Below, piece by piece: positions 18,701 to 25,819 of a DNA stretch of 64,000 bases (positions within the stretch are counted from its first letter, which is position 1; each line of letters starts with the position of its first letter). The notes under the pieces were generated by a model. That model had not been told where the DNA came from, did no database searches, and worked only from the letters and a program-made list of their open reading frames with translations. This stretch comes from BQJU01 sp965229635. Its GTDB lineage: Bacteria > Bacteroidota > Bacteroidia > Chitinophagales > Saprospiraceae. The translations under genes were made by a program, and so were the position numbers. The stretch spans positions 4,774,001 through 4,838,000 of the forward strand of contig OZ245894.1 in the NCBI GenBank assembly GCA_965229635.1, read 5' to 3'.

Positions 18701-19554
18701 AAGTCGCGGCGGGTGGTCGAGATGAGTTCACCATCACGGTATTCTTCAATGCAGATTCCCACTACAAATTGTCCAACTGTATTGGGTAAGCCCGTCAACA
18801 AACCGGTTTCGCTGTCAATCTGCAGAGGAGGATCACCGGGTGCCCCGTTGAGCATATTATTTTCGTTGTACGGCGGATCATTCCAAACCACGGTCTCGTA
18901 AGGTGGTGGATTAGGTGGTTGTGGAATTGGCACATTGGGGGTCGCCCCCTGCAATGGTGTACACAGGCGATAAACGATGGAGTCGCCATCAATATCAATT
19001 GCGGACTGATCAAAAAAGATGGGTTCGTTGACACAGATATAGAGGGGTGGCCACTGCTGAAATTTTGCATTGCTGTTGCACTCCATCAATGCCCTTTCAG
19101 AGATCGTTACACCGTAGGTTGCGCCGGTTCCCAATGGATCGATGATGTTGGCAATGGTCTGATTGCGACAACATCGCTGATAGGCCAGCTGATAACCTCC
19201 GGTAATGGGTGGCAATTCGATGGTGGTTCGATAAGTGGTGGTATGCACACAAACATCGGGTGGAACAACCAGACATTCACTGGAAAGCACCGGATTTAGC
19301 GTGTCATTATTCATCAGGGGCACCAGTATATTCTGCAAAAGCTGATTATTTTCATCAAAAACCCCGATGGCAGCCGGATCATCAAACCAGGCGTTGGGAT
19401 CACCATAGAAGCAATCACGGAAGATGGTTAGCGTGATTTCATACTGATCATTGCCCAGGCAGGTATAGTTCATTTCACCACCCACAATATGGGTCGCCTT
19501 GATCATGCCGGGTAACGAAATACAGAGCGCGAGGATTAAGATGCCATTTTTCAA
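15706..19554 (-). CDS. Large PKD-repeat surface protein with T9SS type B (gliding-associated) C-terminal domain
   Basis: 1282 residues. The first codon is TTG at 19554. No ATG precedes it before an upstream stop, and the next internal Met would remove the signal peptide (LILALCISLPGMIKA), so TTG is the likely start. The mature N-terminus THIVGGEMNYTCLGN is a hallmark of large Bacteroidota surface proteins. A series of PKD/Ig-like domains follows (FLWQFGDPTNPDLTSTLENPAYTYPDTGLYTV and FFQWYFGDPDNPG). The C-terminus (VYIPNGFTPNGDGLNDELEVYG ... YNRWGQKIFE) is the T9SS type B sorting domain. It probably acts as an adhesin or matrix protein. It is the first gene of the operon with DUF3857 and the C1 peptidase. 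Confidence 0.9.
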   Translation of the reverse strand: MKNGILILALCISLPGMIKATHIVGGEMNYTCLGNDQYEITLTIFRDCFYGDPNAWFDDPAAIGVFDENNQLLQNILVPLMNNDTLNPVLSSECLVVPPDVCVHTTTYRTTIELPPITGGYQLAYQRCCRNQTIANIIDPLGTGATYGVTISERALMECNSNAKFQQWPPLYICVNEPIFFDQSAIDIDGDSIVYRLCTPLQGATPNVPIPQPPNPPPYETVVWNDPPYNENNMLNGAPGDPPLQIDSETGLLTGLPNTVGQFVVGICIEEYRDGELISTTRRDFQYNVGICGVSNAAFFAPDIQCGSLTVEFENQSLGAENFLWQFGDPTNPDLTSTLENPAYTYPDTGLYTVTLITEPGAVCTDTFTQDIYLQYASLDAAFDFEIVSCTDSLTLQVTDLSTDSLFDIATWDWTLSPYGLTSNNPSPTFVITSGDVNAVLSLVVTAENGCQDSLSESFFIEYIQEALSFDSISICQGDSVFLNNSFNESYTYQWSPGMGLSDVNSPNPSAKPMETTTYFVTITDDQGCSLSLNTTVEVIPPYPLQVPPDTTICAPELTVYTNNSEGINFLWALDENFTQIISTADSATVAPNGPTTYYLMATDENNCSVSTSFVIEGQAANVRTIPDTILCLGETTVLGAFNLDPLDTLTYSWQPVGQIVSDPTNSAVLITPNQTGPIPYVVTVENQFGCIAMDSTLVTVIDTADQMEFTMVQQCSGYSVQFSSSSVNAPFFQWYFGDPDNPGAVGEGAEVEYEYPGPGTYDLVITYGPEIRCPDTLTQTVTVGDPQIFPAFDWEVVSCGDSAVIQLTDQSQNGQSAITGWQWTLDGAPLSNEQNPLLHLTESGSYEVSLTILSDDGCEDMTTDLVEVALIDLPLPDSILLCVGDSLQLNEGGDPGLQYLWGPSGLFLDVNAVSPVIYPDESTNITVQIIDPTTGCEANRDLLVEVQPLFQYELPPDTVNCAQSSQLQVSSPSDLQYLWGEDPDFVNVVGMDSLVTVAFSGERTYYLRMTDAFGCTIEDSLTVINGGFSLNVPSASICLGDTATLIAQDDFNGPLTYTWNSAATILSDPGLAQILVSPEGNALYNLLASNQYGCQAVASASVNVLSGGMPIVVSAEPDTIFIGESSQLMVTDDIGYTFQWFPEATLNNPNIFNPLANPEETTDYTVLVTQDNGCEVLGLVTITVLNPSCIEPYVYIPNGFTPNGDGLNDELEVYGNSIDEMYLAIYNRWGQKIFEANSQSEKWDGTFNGKPLPPDVFGYYLQVRCLNGEEFFKKGNITIVK

Positions 19555-19640
19555 ATCTATCAGGGTTTATTTTTATCCCTAAATTTAGTTATTTCGGAAG
19601 TTTATCCCAATCACGGGTGCCGATAAATTGACGGCTGTTG

Positions 19641-20714
19641 TCATTGTATTTCAAAAGCAACTGTTTTTACACACTTGCTGATGCGGCCATCCGCTAATGA
19701 TTCCGTTAAGATCATGGTCTGGGCCATCGGCATTTCGAATACCTCCTTCATATTGCGTATACTGCCTGCCGGCACTGCATTTTGGTGAAGTTTTTCCAAT
19801 AGTTGATCCCTTTCTTGTTCAGCAATGGCTTTCGCCAATATTTCATTTAAGGCTTCTCTATTGCGTACTCGCTCAATATTGCTTGCAAAAAGAGGGGTGC
19901 TTACGAGGTGTTCCAGGTGAAGGCATCGGCAAAGACCCGCAAACTGCTTTTCAGTGCCAACCGCCAGTACAACTGGCTTCTTATCTTTGGTGTAATACAT
20001 ATCACCGTAAGGTGCAATATTGGGATGTTGAGATCCAAGGGGTTGCGGAATGTGCTCTGCCATCAACCAATTGGTGGCCTGATTGGCCAGGGATGAAATG
20101 GCTGAGGCCAACAAGGAGGTGGTGACGTAACTTCCTTTTCCCGTTTTCATCCGTTTGATGATGGCCAAAAGAATGGCTTCCTTCAGTTGGTGGGCCGCCA
20201 GCAAATCAATCAAAGCCACCGGCATTTTCACCGGCGCACGTCCTGGTTCCCCACTCATGTACAGAAAGCCGGCTTCGGCTTGCAAAACAACATCGAAGGC
20301 AGTGCGGGAGGATTCGGGTCCAAAGGCGGTTAATTGTGCATAGATTAGCTTGTCATTTAGCGTCTTTAGTGTTTCGTAATCCAGTCCCATTCTTTTGGCG
20401 GAAGCCAGCTTAAAATTGCTGATGACCACATCAACTTCCCGGATCCATTCATATATCTGCTGGCGATCGGCTTCCTGTTGCAAATCCATGAAGTAAACCT
20501 CTTTGCCCCAATTGACACTACAGTAATATGCTGATTCCCGGGCTCCCTTTGGTTCGTTTGGTAACTTCCAGCGGCGAGTGATATCACCTTCTGTGCTTTT
20601 GTTTTCCACTTTGATGACCTCCGCACCCAATTCAGCAAAAAATTGACCTACGGCGGGGCCGGCCAATACGCTGGCCAATTCCAATACTTTTATTCCCTGA
20701 AAAATTGTCTCCAT
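19641..20714 (-). CDS. CaiB/BaiF family (class III) CoA-transferase
   Basis: 357 residues, slightly short for the family (~380-430). Typical features: the N-terminal IKVLELASVLAGPAVGQFFAELGAEVIKVE, the segment ISNFKLASAKRMGLDYETLKTLN, and the catalytic Asp at position 170 (VALIDLLAAHQ), equivalent to Asp169 of formyl-CoA transferase. These enzymes move CoA between organic acids through an aspartyl-CoA intermediate. The acyl substrate cannot be read from the sequence. Its start is only 18 bp from the start of the divergent nnr gene, so the two share a very short promoter region. Confidence 0.9.
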   Translation of the reverse strand: METIFQGIKVLELASVLAGPAVGQFFAELGAEVIKVENKSTEGDITRRWKLPNEPKGARESAYYCSVNWGKEVYFMDLQQEADRQQIYEWIREVDVVISNFKLASAKRMGLDYETLKTLNDKLIYAQLTAFGPESSRTAFDVVLQAEAGFLYMSGEPGRAPVKMPVALIDLLAAHQLKEAILLAIIKRMKTGKGSYVTTSLLASAISSLANQATNWLMAEHIPQPLGSQHPNIAPYGDMYYTKDKKPVVLAVGTEKQFAGLCRCLHLEHLVSTPLFASNIERVRNREALNEILAKAIAEQERDQLLEKLHQNAVPAGSIRNMKEVFEMPMAQTMILTESLADGRISKCVKTVAFEIQ

Positions 20715-20732
20715 TATTTATAAATTAGCAGC

Positions 20733-22241
20733 ATGAAGATAATTAGTGCATCCCAAACCAAAGAATTAGATCAATTCACAATTGAAAACGAACCGATTTC
20801 CTCACTCGATCTGATGGAAAGAGCCAGCCTGTGTTTCGTGGATTGGTTTACCGAGCAGTTCCAGAATCCAGACCAACCAATTTACATCTTTTGTGGGCCG
20901 GGAAACAATGGTGGCGACGGTCTGGCTATTGCCCGATTGTTGCACCAACGGATGTACACCGTAATTCTTTATCTGTGTGAGATAGGCAGTAGCCGCTCTC
21001 CGGATTTTAAAAGCAATCTCGAGCGACTGCCTCCCCGCTCCAATATCCCGGTGAGTTCCCTAAAAAAGGATAGTTCTTTGCCGGACTTACCAGAACAGGC
21101 GCTGGTCATCGATTCGATTTTTGGTTCGGGGCTCAACCGTCCGGTGGAGGGTTACTGGGCAAAGCTGTTTGAGCACTTGAATAATCATGCTGCCACTATT
21201 GTTTCCGTCGATATCCCTTCCGGTTTATTTGCCGATCGGACCACCTCTGGAATCGCCATCCATGCCGATTATACCTTCAGTTTTGAATTGCCAAAGCTGG
21301 CCTTTTTGTTTCCACAAAATCAGAAATATACTGGACAGTGGACGGTGCGAACAATTGGCCTTTCTCCCACCTTTCTGGAGCAGTTGAAAACCCCTTTCCA
21401 CTACCTTGATGAATTGGTGATCAAACCACTACTCCATCATCGCAGCAAATACGATCACAAGGGTACTTTCGGTCATGCATTGCTCATTGCCGGTAGTTAT
21501 GGAAAGGTGGGTGCCGCTATTTTGGCCGCCAGAGCCTGCCTTCGATCAGGGGCAGGACTAGTCAGTATTCATGCCCCTAAATGTGCGTACGAAATTCTTC
21601 AAATCAGTATACCCGAAGCGATGGTGAGTATTGACCGGCATCAGTTTTTCTTCTCTGAAGCCCCGAATACGGATCGATACAGCAGCCTTGGCATTGGCTG
21701 TGGCCTTGATCAGGGGCTCACGGTGGTACATGCATTGATTCAAACGCTGGAGAAAACAAAAAAGCCGATGGTTATTGATGCTGACGCACTCAATATTCTT
21801 GGGAAAAATCCGGACAAGATGAAGCTCATTCCCAAAGGCAGTATTTTAACCCCACACCCCAAGGAGTTTGAGCGATTGTTTGGTCCAGCCGCCGATGATT
21901 TTTCCAGAAACGAACTACAGCGGAATCAATCCGAAAAATTAGGGGTTTACATTGTATTAAAAGGGGCCAACACCTGCATTAGTACTCCCGAAGGCGACTG
22001 CTATTTCAACTCTACAGGAAATCCGGGAATGGCTACTGCAGGTAGTGGAGATGTGTTAACGGGAGTCCTGACGGGCCTTCTGGCTCAAGGGTATGCTCCT
22101 TTGACAGCAGCCCTGCTGGGCGTGTATCTGCATGGACTGGCCGGCGATATTGCTGCGCGTGAACTGGAGCATGAATCATTGATTGCCAGTGACATAATTG
22201 GCCATTTGGGAGCTGCATTTCAGGAAATTAAAAGTAAATAG
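20733..22241 (+). CDS. nnr: Bifunctional NAD(P)H-hydrate epimerase / ADP-dependent dehydratase
   Basis: 502 residues joining two repair activities. The N-terminal epimerase (~1-215; IFCGPGNNGGDGLAIARLLHQR, VDIPSGLF) interconverts R- and S-NAD(P)HX. The C-terminal ribokinase-like dehydratase (~225-502; HALLIAGSYGKVGAAILAARACLRSGAGLV, VIDADALNIL, LTPHPKEFERLFG, ATAGSGDVLTG) removes water using ADP. Together they restore damaged NADH and NADPH. The sirtuin gene starts 3 bases after the stop, so the two form an operon of NAD-related genes. Confidence 0.96.
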   Translation: MKIISASQTKELDQFTIENEPISSLDLMERASLCFVDWFTEQFQNPDQPIYIFCGPGNNGGDGLAIARLLHQRMYTVILYLCEIGSSRSPDFKSNLERLPPRSNIPVSSLKKDSSLPDLPEQALVIDSIFGSGLNRPVEGYWAKLFEHLNNHAATIVSVDIPSGLFADRTTSGIAIHADYTFSFELPKLAFLFPQNQKYTGQWTVRTIGLSPTFLEQLKTPFHYLDELVIKPLLHHRSKYDHKGTFGHALLIAGSYGKVGAAILAARACLRSGAGLVSIHAPKCAYEILQISIPEAMVSIDRHQFFFSEAPNTDRYSSLGIGCGLDQGLTVVHALIQTLEKTKKPMVIDADALNILGKNPDKMKLIPKGSILTPHPKEFERLFGPAADDFSRNELQRNQSEKLGVYIVLKGANTCISTPEGDCYFNSTGNPGMATAGSGDVLTGVLTGLLAQGYAPLTAALLGVYLHGLAGDIAARELEHESLIASDIIGHLGAAFQEIKSK

Positions 22242-22244
22242 GAC

Positions 22245-22940
22245 ATGAAAAAAGTGGTCGTACTTACCGGTGCAGGCATTAGCGCAGAAAGTGGCATCAG
22301 CACCTTTCGCGATGCAGGAGGCTTGTGGGAAGGACACGATGTGATGGAAGTTGCCTCGCCACAGGGATGGGCTAAAAATCGGGAATTGGTGCTTGACTTT
22401 TACAACAAACGCCGCTGTCAACTAAAGGAGGTGGAACCCAACGGGGCACATCATGCGCTGAAGGAACTGGAAGAGAAATATCAGGTATTTGTCATTACCC
22501 AAAATGTCGATGATCTGCACGAAAGAGCAGGAAGCAAATACGTGATTCATCTGCATGGCGAGCTGACCAAGGCCCGGAGCACTACAAACCCCAGTTTGGT
22601 CTATGACTGGAAAGAAGATATTCACCTCGGAGATCGTTGTGAGCAAGGTAGCCAACTGCGCCCACATATCGTATGGTTTGGTGAGGAAGTGCCAATGTTA
22701 CAATTGGCAGCGGAAGTCACCACCCAGGCCGATCACATCCTGATTGTGGGTACCTCTATGCAAGTATATCCCGCAGCTGGACTTGTTGGTTATGCTCCGC
22801 CATTTGCCCCAATTCACTATATTGATCCCAATCCGTCAATTAATTATGAATTGAGCTTGTCGAAGCAATTAAACGTCATCGCCGAAAGGGCAACCGTTGG
22901 GGTGAAAATGGTGGTTGACGAACTACTGGAGCGAAAATAA
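22245..22940 (+). CDS. cobB: NAD-dependent protein deacylase, sirtuin class III
   Basis: 231 residues with all sirtuin motifs: GAGISAESGISTFRD, the NAD-binding TQNVDDLHERAG, catalytic His104 in HLHGE, and VGTSMQVYPAAGL. Tyr53 and Arg56 (FYNKRR) match the class III pair that recognises succinyl/malonyl-lysine, so desuccinylation is likely as well as deacetylation. The zinc-binding Cys pairs of most sirtuins are absent (only one Cys, in LGDRCEQGSQLRPH), as in many Bacteroidota class III members. Coupled to nnr 3 bp upstream and closed by a strong terminator. Confidence 0.94.
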   Translation: MKKVVVLTGAGISAESGISTFRDAGGLWEGHDVMEVASPQGWAKNRELVLDFYNKRRCQLKEVEPNGAHHALKELEEKYQVFVITQNVDDLHERAGSKYVIHLHGELTKARSTTNPSLVYDWKEDIHLGDRCEQGSQLRPHIVWFGEEVPMLQLAAEVTTQADHILIVGTSMQVYPAAGLVGYAPPFAPIHYIDPNPSINYELSLSKQLNVIAERATVGVKMVVDELLERK

Positions 22941-22941
22941 G

Positions 22942-22984
22942 AATGGGAGAACCAGGTTGAACAACATAGTTCTCCCATTTTGTT
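22942..22984. terminator. Intrinsic terminator after the sirtuin gene
   Basis: AATGGGAGAA (22942-22951) and TTCTCCCATT (22970-22979) form a perfect 10-bp stem followed by TTTGTT. The reverse strand also ends in T-rich sequence, so it may serve the convergent DUF6089 gene too. Confidence 0.82.
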
Positions 22985-22999
22985 ATCAACTTCACGAAT

Positions 23000-23704
23000 C
23001 TAATCTTTTTCTGAACCAGGAATTCGGTAAAATAGAGATACACCGGAAAAGTGGTACCAGTCATTGGCATCGGGATTACCGGCCTCACTTACTCCATCGA
23101 GATAGTCAGTAAAAGCGTAACGCATACCTACTTCCAAAGAGGCGTACCAGTTTTCGGTAAAGTCAAATTTAAAACCTAGTCCGAAGGGAATTGCAAAACG
23201 TGTTTTGAAGTATTTGGCATTTTGATCCATGGTCATTTTCAGATTCATGGCGTCACTACTTCCTTCGTATCGCGAATAATCGGTCTTAGGATTGGTAAAA
23301 GCCAGCCCGACTCCGATGAACAAAAAGGGAGAAACCATCCGCTTAAATCCAACTCCTGAGAGATAGCGTTTCGCCCCTAGAGGTTCCCATTCCACCAATC
23401 CACTCAATTCTGTGATTGAATTTGTAAACTGTAAGGCCCGGCCTCTCCGATCAATGTAGTTGTAGTCATCGCCACTAATTTTACCGAAAATTAGGTTGCC
23501 ACGAAATGCAAGGGTGTAATTATGAACATAACGCCCCGTTAACCCAACAGCGATATTTCCTTCTTTAAAAAGTGGAAGAGTTTCTTTGACAAAATCACCT
23601 TGGTAAGTGGCCATTCCTACAAAAACACCACCTTCAAGTTGGTATTGGCCATTAACACTAGAGGCAAAAAAGAGGGGGAAAAGAAACAAGTAAATCTTTT
23701 TCAT
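23000..23704 (-). CDS. DUF6089-like outer-membrane beta-barrel protein
   Basis: 234 residues from the ATG at 23704 (MKKIYLFLFPLFFASSVNGQ signal peptide); the frame extends to a TTG at 23713, which is less likely. The start YQLEGGVFVGMATYQGDFVKETLPLF and the strands GLTGRYVHNYTLAFRGNLIFGKISGDD, LGFKFDFTENWYASLEVGMRYAFTDYLDGVS are those of DUF6089. The next gene upstream is a longer paralogue that shares this domain (YLGDLVETRMPVWEE, LKFDLGKKTALMLDVGFRTAFTDLLDGIS), so the pair looks like a tandem duplication. The spacing is ~31 bp and co-transcription is likely. Function unknown. Confidence 0.82.
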   Translation of the reverse strand: MKKIYLFLFPLFFASSVNGQYQLEGGVFVGMATYQGDFVKETLPLFKEGNIAVGLTGRYVHNYTLAFRGNLIFGKISGDDYNYIDRRGRALQFTNSITELSGLVEWEPLGAKRYLSGVGFKRMVSPFLFIGVGLAFTNPKTDYSRYEGSSDAMNLKMTMDQNAKYFKTRFAIPFGLGFKFDFTENWYASLEVGMRYAFTDYLDGVSEAGNPDANDWYHFSGVSLFYRIPGSEKD

Positions 23705-23735
23705 TGCAGACAAATGTTTTTTACTTATACAAACT

Positions 23736-25376
23736 TTATTTCAAATATAAGGTAAATTCTACGCGCCGGTTCATTTTTCGGCCTTCTGCTGTGTTATTGT
23801 TTCCAATCGGTTCACTTTCTCCCAGACCTTCGTAGTCCATACGCTCGGCCAATATGCCGTTTTTGACCAGGTATTCGTAGCAGGCTTTTGCCCTCTTTTC
23901 GGATAGTTTTTGATTGGAAGTCGCCTTGCCACGGTCATCGGTATGGCCTCTGATTGTCAATTGATAATGGGGGTAATCCTTTAGAATCTGCACCACCTGA
24001 TCCAGCGTTTTAAGGGATTCCGATTTAAGGATGGCACTAGCGGTTTCAAATTGAACCTCCTTTTGCGCTAGCTGTAAAACTTCCTCTTCGGCCTGAGTCA
24101 ATCGCGGACAACCTGAATTGTCTTTGGCACCAGCCACTTCCGGACATAAATCTTTGGTGTCTCCTACTCCATCGCCATCAAAATCAGGACAGCCTTTTGC
24201 CGAGATATCTCCCGGTATTTCGGGACAAGCGTCTTCTTCATCTGCTACACCATCACGGTCCTGATCGGGATAAGGGCATCCCTGCCAGAGCGGATTGCCA
24301 AAGACAGTTGGGCAGTAATCCTTGTCGTTGGCCACCCCGTCACCATCACAATCGGGACAACCAGCCAGTAGCATGGTACCCACTTCCCATGGGCATTCGT
24401 CATGGGTATCTCTGATGCCGTCATTATCTACATCCGGGCACCCCCGGGTACTTTCACGTCCGAAACGGTCCGGACATTCATCATCCATATCCATGACCAT
24501 ATCGTGATCTCGGTCCGGGCAGCCATTGAGTTCGAACACGCCAGCCTCATCCGGACAGAGATCTTCCAGGTCTTCCACTCCGTCTCCATCACTATCGGGG
24601 CAGCCCCGACCACTCAACACACCGGGTAATCTCGGGCATCGATCCTCTTTATCCACAATTCCATCATTGTCATAATCCTTATAACCAATGCGCTTAGCCA
24701 GCGTGATGCCCCCAATCAGATACCAGTCATTGGCATCGGGATTGGCCGTATGGCTTATTCCATCCAACAGGTCAGTAAAAGCCGTGCGAAAACCGACATC
24801 CAGCATCAGAGCCGTTTTTTTGCCCAGATCAAACTTCAGGCCTACTCCCATGGGAACGGTGATCCTAGGTTTGGTTAAAGCCGCTGCCTTATCCTCCTGA
24901 ATCAAGATGAAGTAGGGCTCTCGATCCGCATCAGAAAAATCGGGAGTCGCATTAATCCAGGAAAGGCCTATCCCTCCAAAGATGTAAGGCGCAATGACGC
25001 CGTTAAAAGGCTGATTTTTGATAAAGCGTTTTTTACCAAACAATTCATAGCGAGCCTGAACAGCGACCTCTATCACCTCACTATCAAATTGGAAGCTTCG
25101 CTGTTCCTGTATTTTGATATTGTCAAAGTTTTGGTCACTACCCTTTAGTCGAGCATAATAGATGCTCGTCTGAAAGAAGAGTTGTTGATTGGGAGTATAG
25201 GCCAGCGTGAGGCCTCCGGCTGGTTGGGTTTCTTCCCAGACCGGCATTCGCGTTTCCACTAGATCTCCGAGGTAATTAGCGCCACCAACAAATAGCCCCC
25301 ATTCCCACTTGGGTTGGGCTTGTAGCGCACATACAAAGATTAGAGCGAACAGTACGGTGTAGCTTATCTTTTTCAT
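23736..25376 (-). CDS. Outer-membrane protein: DUF6089 barrel, thrombospondin type 3 repeats and OmpA domain
   Basis: 546 residues from the ATG at 25376, which gives a signal peptide (MKKISYTVLFALIFVCALQA); the frame runs further to 25448 but that adds a non-signal N-terminus. Order: DUF6089-like beta-barrel (~20-235), then about seven calcium-binding thrombospondin type 3 repeats (DYDNDGIVDKEDRCPRLPG, DSDGDGVEDLEDLCPDE and similar), then a C-terminal OmpA-like peptidoglycan-binding domain (LTIRGHTDDRGKA ... NQKLSEKRAKACYEYL). It would anchor the outer membrane to peptidoglycan. It is paralogous to the shorter neighbour in its barrel part. Confidence 0.9.
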   Translation of the reverse strand: MKKISYTVLFALIFVCALQAQPKWEWGLFVGGANYLGDLVETRMPVWEETQPAGGLTLAYTPNQQLFFQTSIYYARLKGSDQNFDNIKIQEQRSFQFDSEVIEVAVQARYELFGKKRFIKNQPFNGVIAPYIFGGIGLSWINATPDFSDADREPYFILIQEDKAAALTKPRITVPMGVGLKFDLGKKTALMLDVGFRTAFTDLLDGISHTANPDANDWYLIGGITLAKRIGYKDYDNDGIVDKEDRCPRLPGVLSGRGCPDSDGDGVEDLEDLCPDEAGVFELNGCPDRDHDMVMDMDDECPDRFGRESTRGCPDVDNDGIRDTHDECPWEVGTMLLAGCPDCDGDGVANDKDYCPTVFGNPLWQGCPYPDQDRDGVADEEDACPEIPGDISAKGCPDFDGDGVGDTKDLCPEVAGAKDNSGCPRLTQAEEEVLQLAQKEVQFETASAILKSESLKTLDQVVQILKDYPHYQLTIRGHTDDRGKATSNQKLSEKRAKACYEYLVKNGILAERMDYEGLGESEPIGNNNTAEGRKMNRRVEFTLYLK

Positions 25377-25819
25377 ATAGCATGCTTTTGTAGAGAACCT
25401 TACCAAATCAATTTTTCTGAAAAAAGGCAGCAAAGACAGATTACCCAAAACGGTAAGCCGAACTCTGACCTTTTGACAGTGATAGTTATAACTGAAGGGG
25501 TAAGACCAACCTGGCAGATCAGGAAGGCTTTGTAAGTTTTCTCAAAAGTTATGCATGTAAAATAGTTGCCCCTTATTCGCCAATTCCATGAGAACGGTAT
25601 CTCTTGCAGACAAGGATTGGAGAGTCTTATTTTTTATTTCCTAAAATTCCAAATGATGTAATAAAAGCGCAGTGCTTTTACTCATCAGTTAGGGCTTTGA
25701 TGTGATTCTGGCGCAAAGGTCGCAAATTTTAAAAATAAACCGAAGTATTCACAAAAAAAAAGGCGACCCCTAAATGACAGAGTCGCCTAAATATCAGTAA
25801 GTCAAAATTAGCATTTGTA
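25377..25819. other. 443-bp intergenic region between the OmpA-type gene and nrdA
   Basis: It holds the nrdA terminator (25752-25789) and the promoter region of the OmpA-type gene. A small hairpin TAAAAGC/GCTTTTA (25662-25668 and 25674-25680) is flanked by TGATG/CATCA arms; its role is unknown. No open frame or RNA gene was recognised. Confidence 0.5.
25752..25789 (-). terminator. Intrinsic terminator of nrdBA
   Basis: On the minus strand AGGCGAC (25782-25788) pairs with GTCGCCT (25761-25767), followed by a run of eight or more T. It lies about 30 bp after the nrdA stop. Confidence 0.88.

Noticed and set aside
24122..24690. Repeated DNA pattern in the OmpA-type gene
   Set aside because: It is due to thrombospondin type 3 protein repeats, not a CRISPR or a mobile element; the copies differ in sequence and have no spacers.
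25662..25680. Hairpin TAAAAGC/GCTTTTA as a riboswitch or small RNA
   Set aside because: Too short, with no aptamer-like core or promoter; noted only in the intergenic entry.
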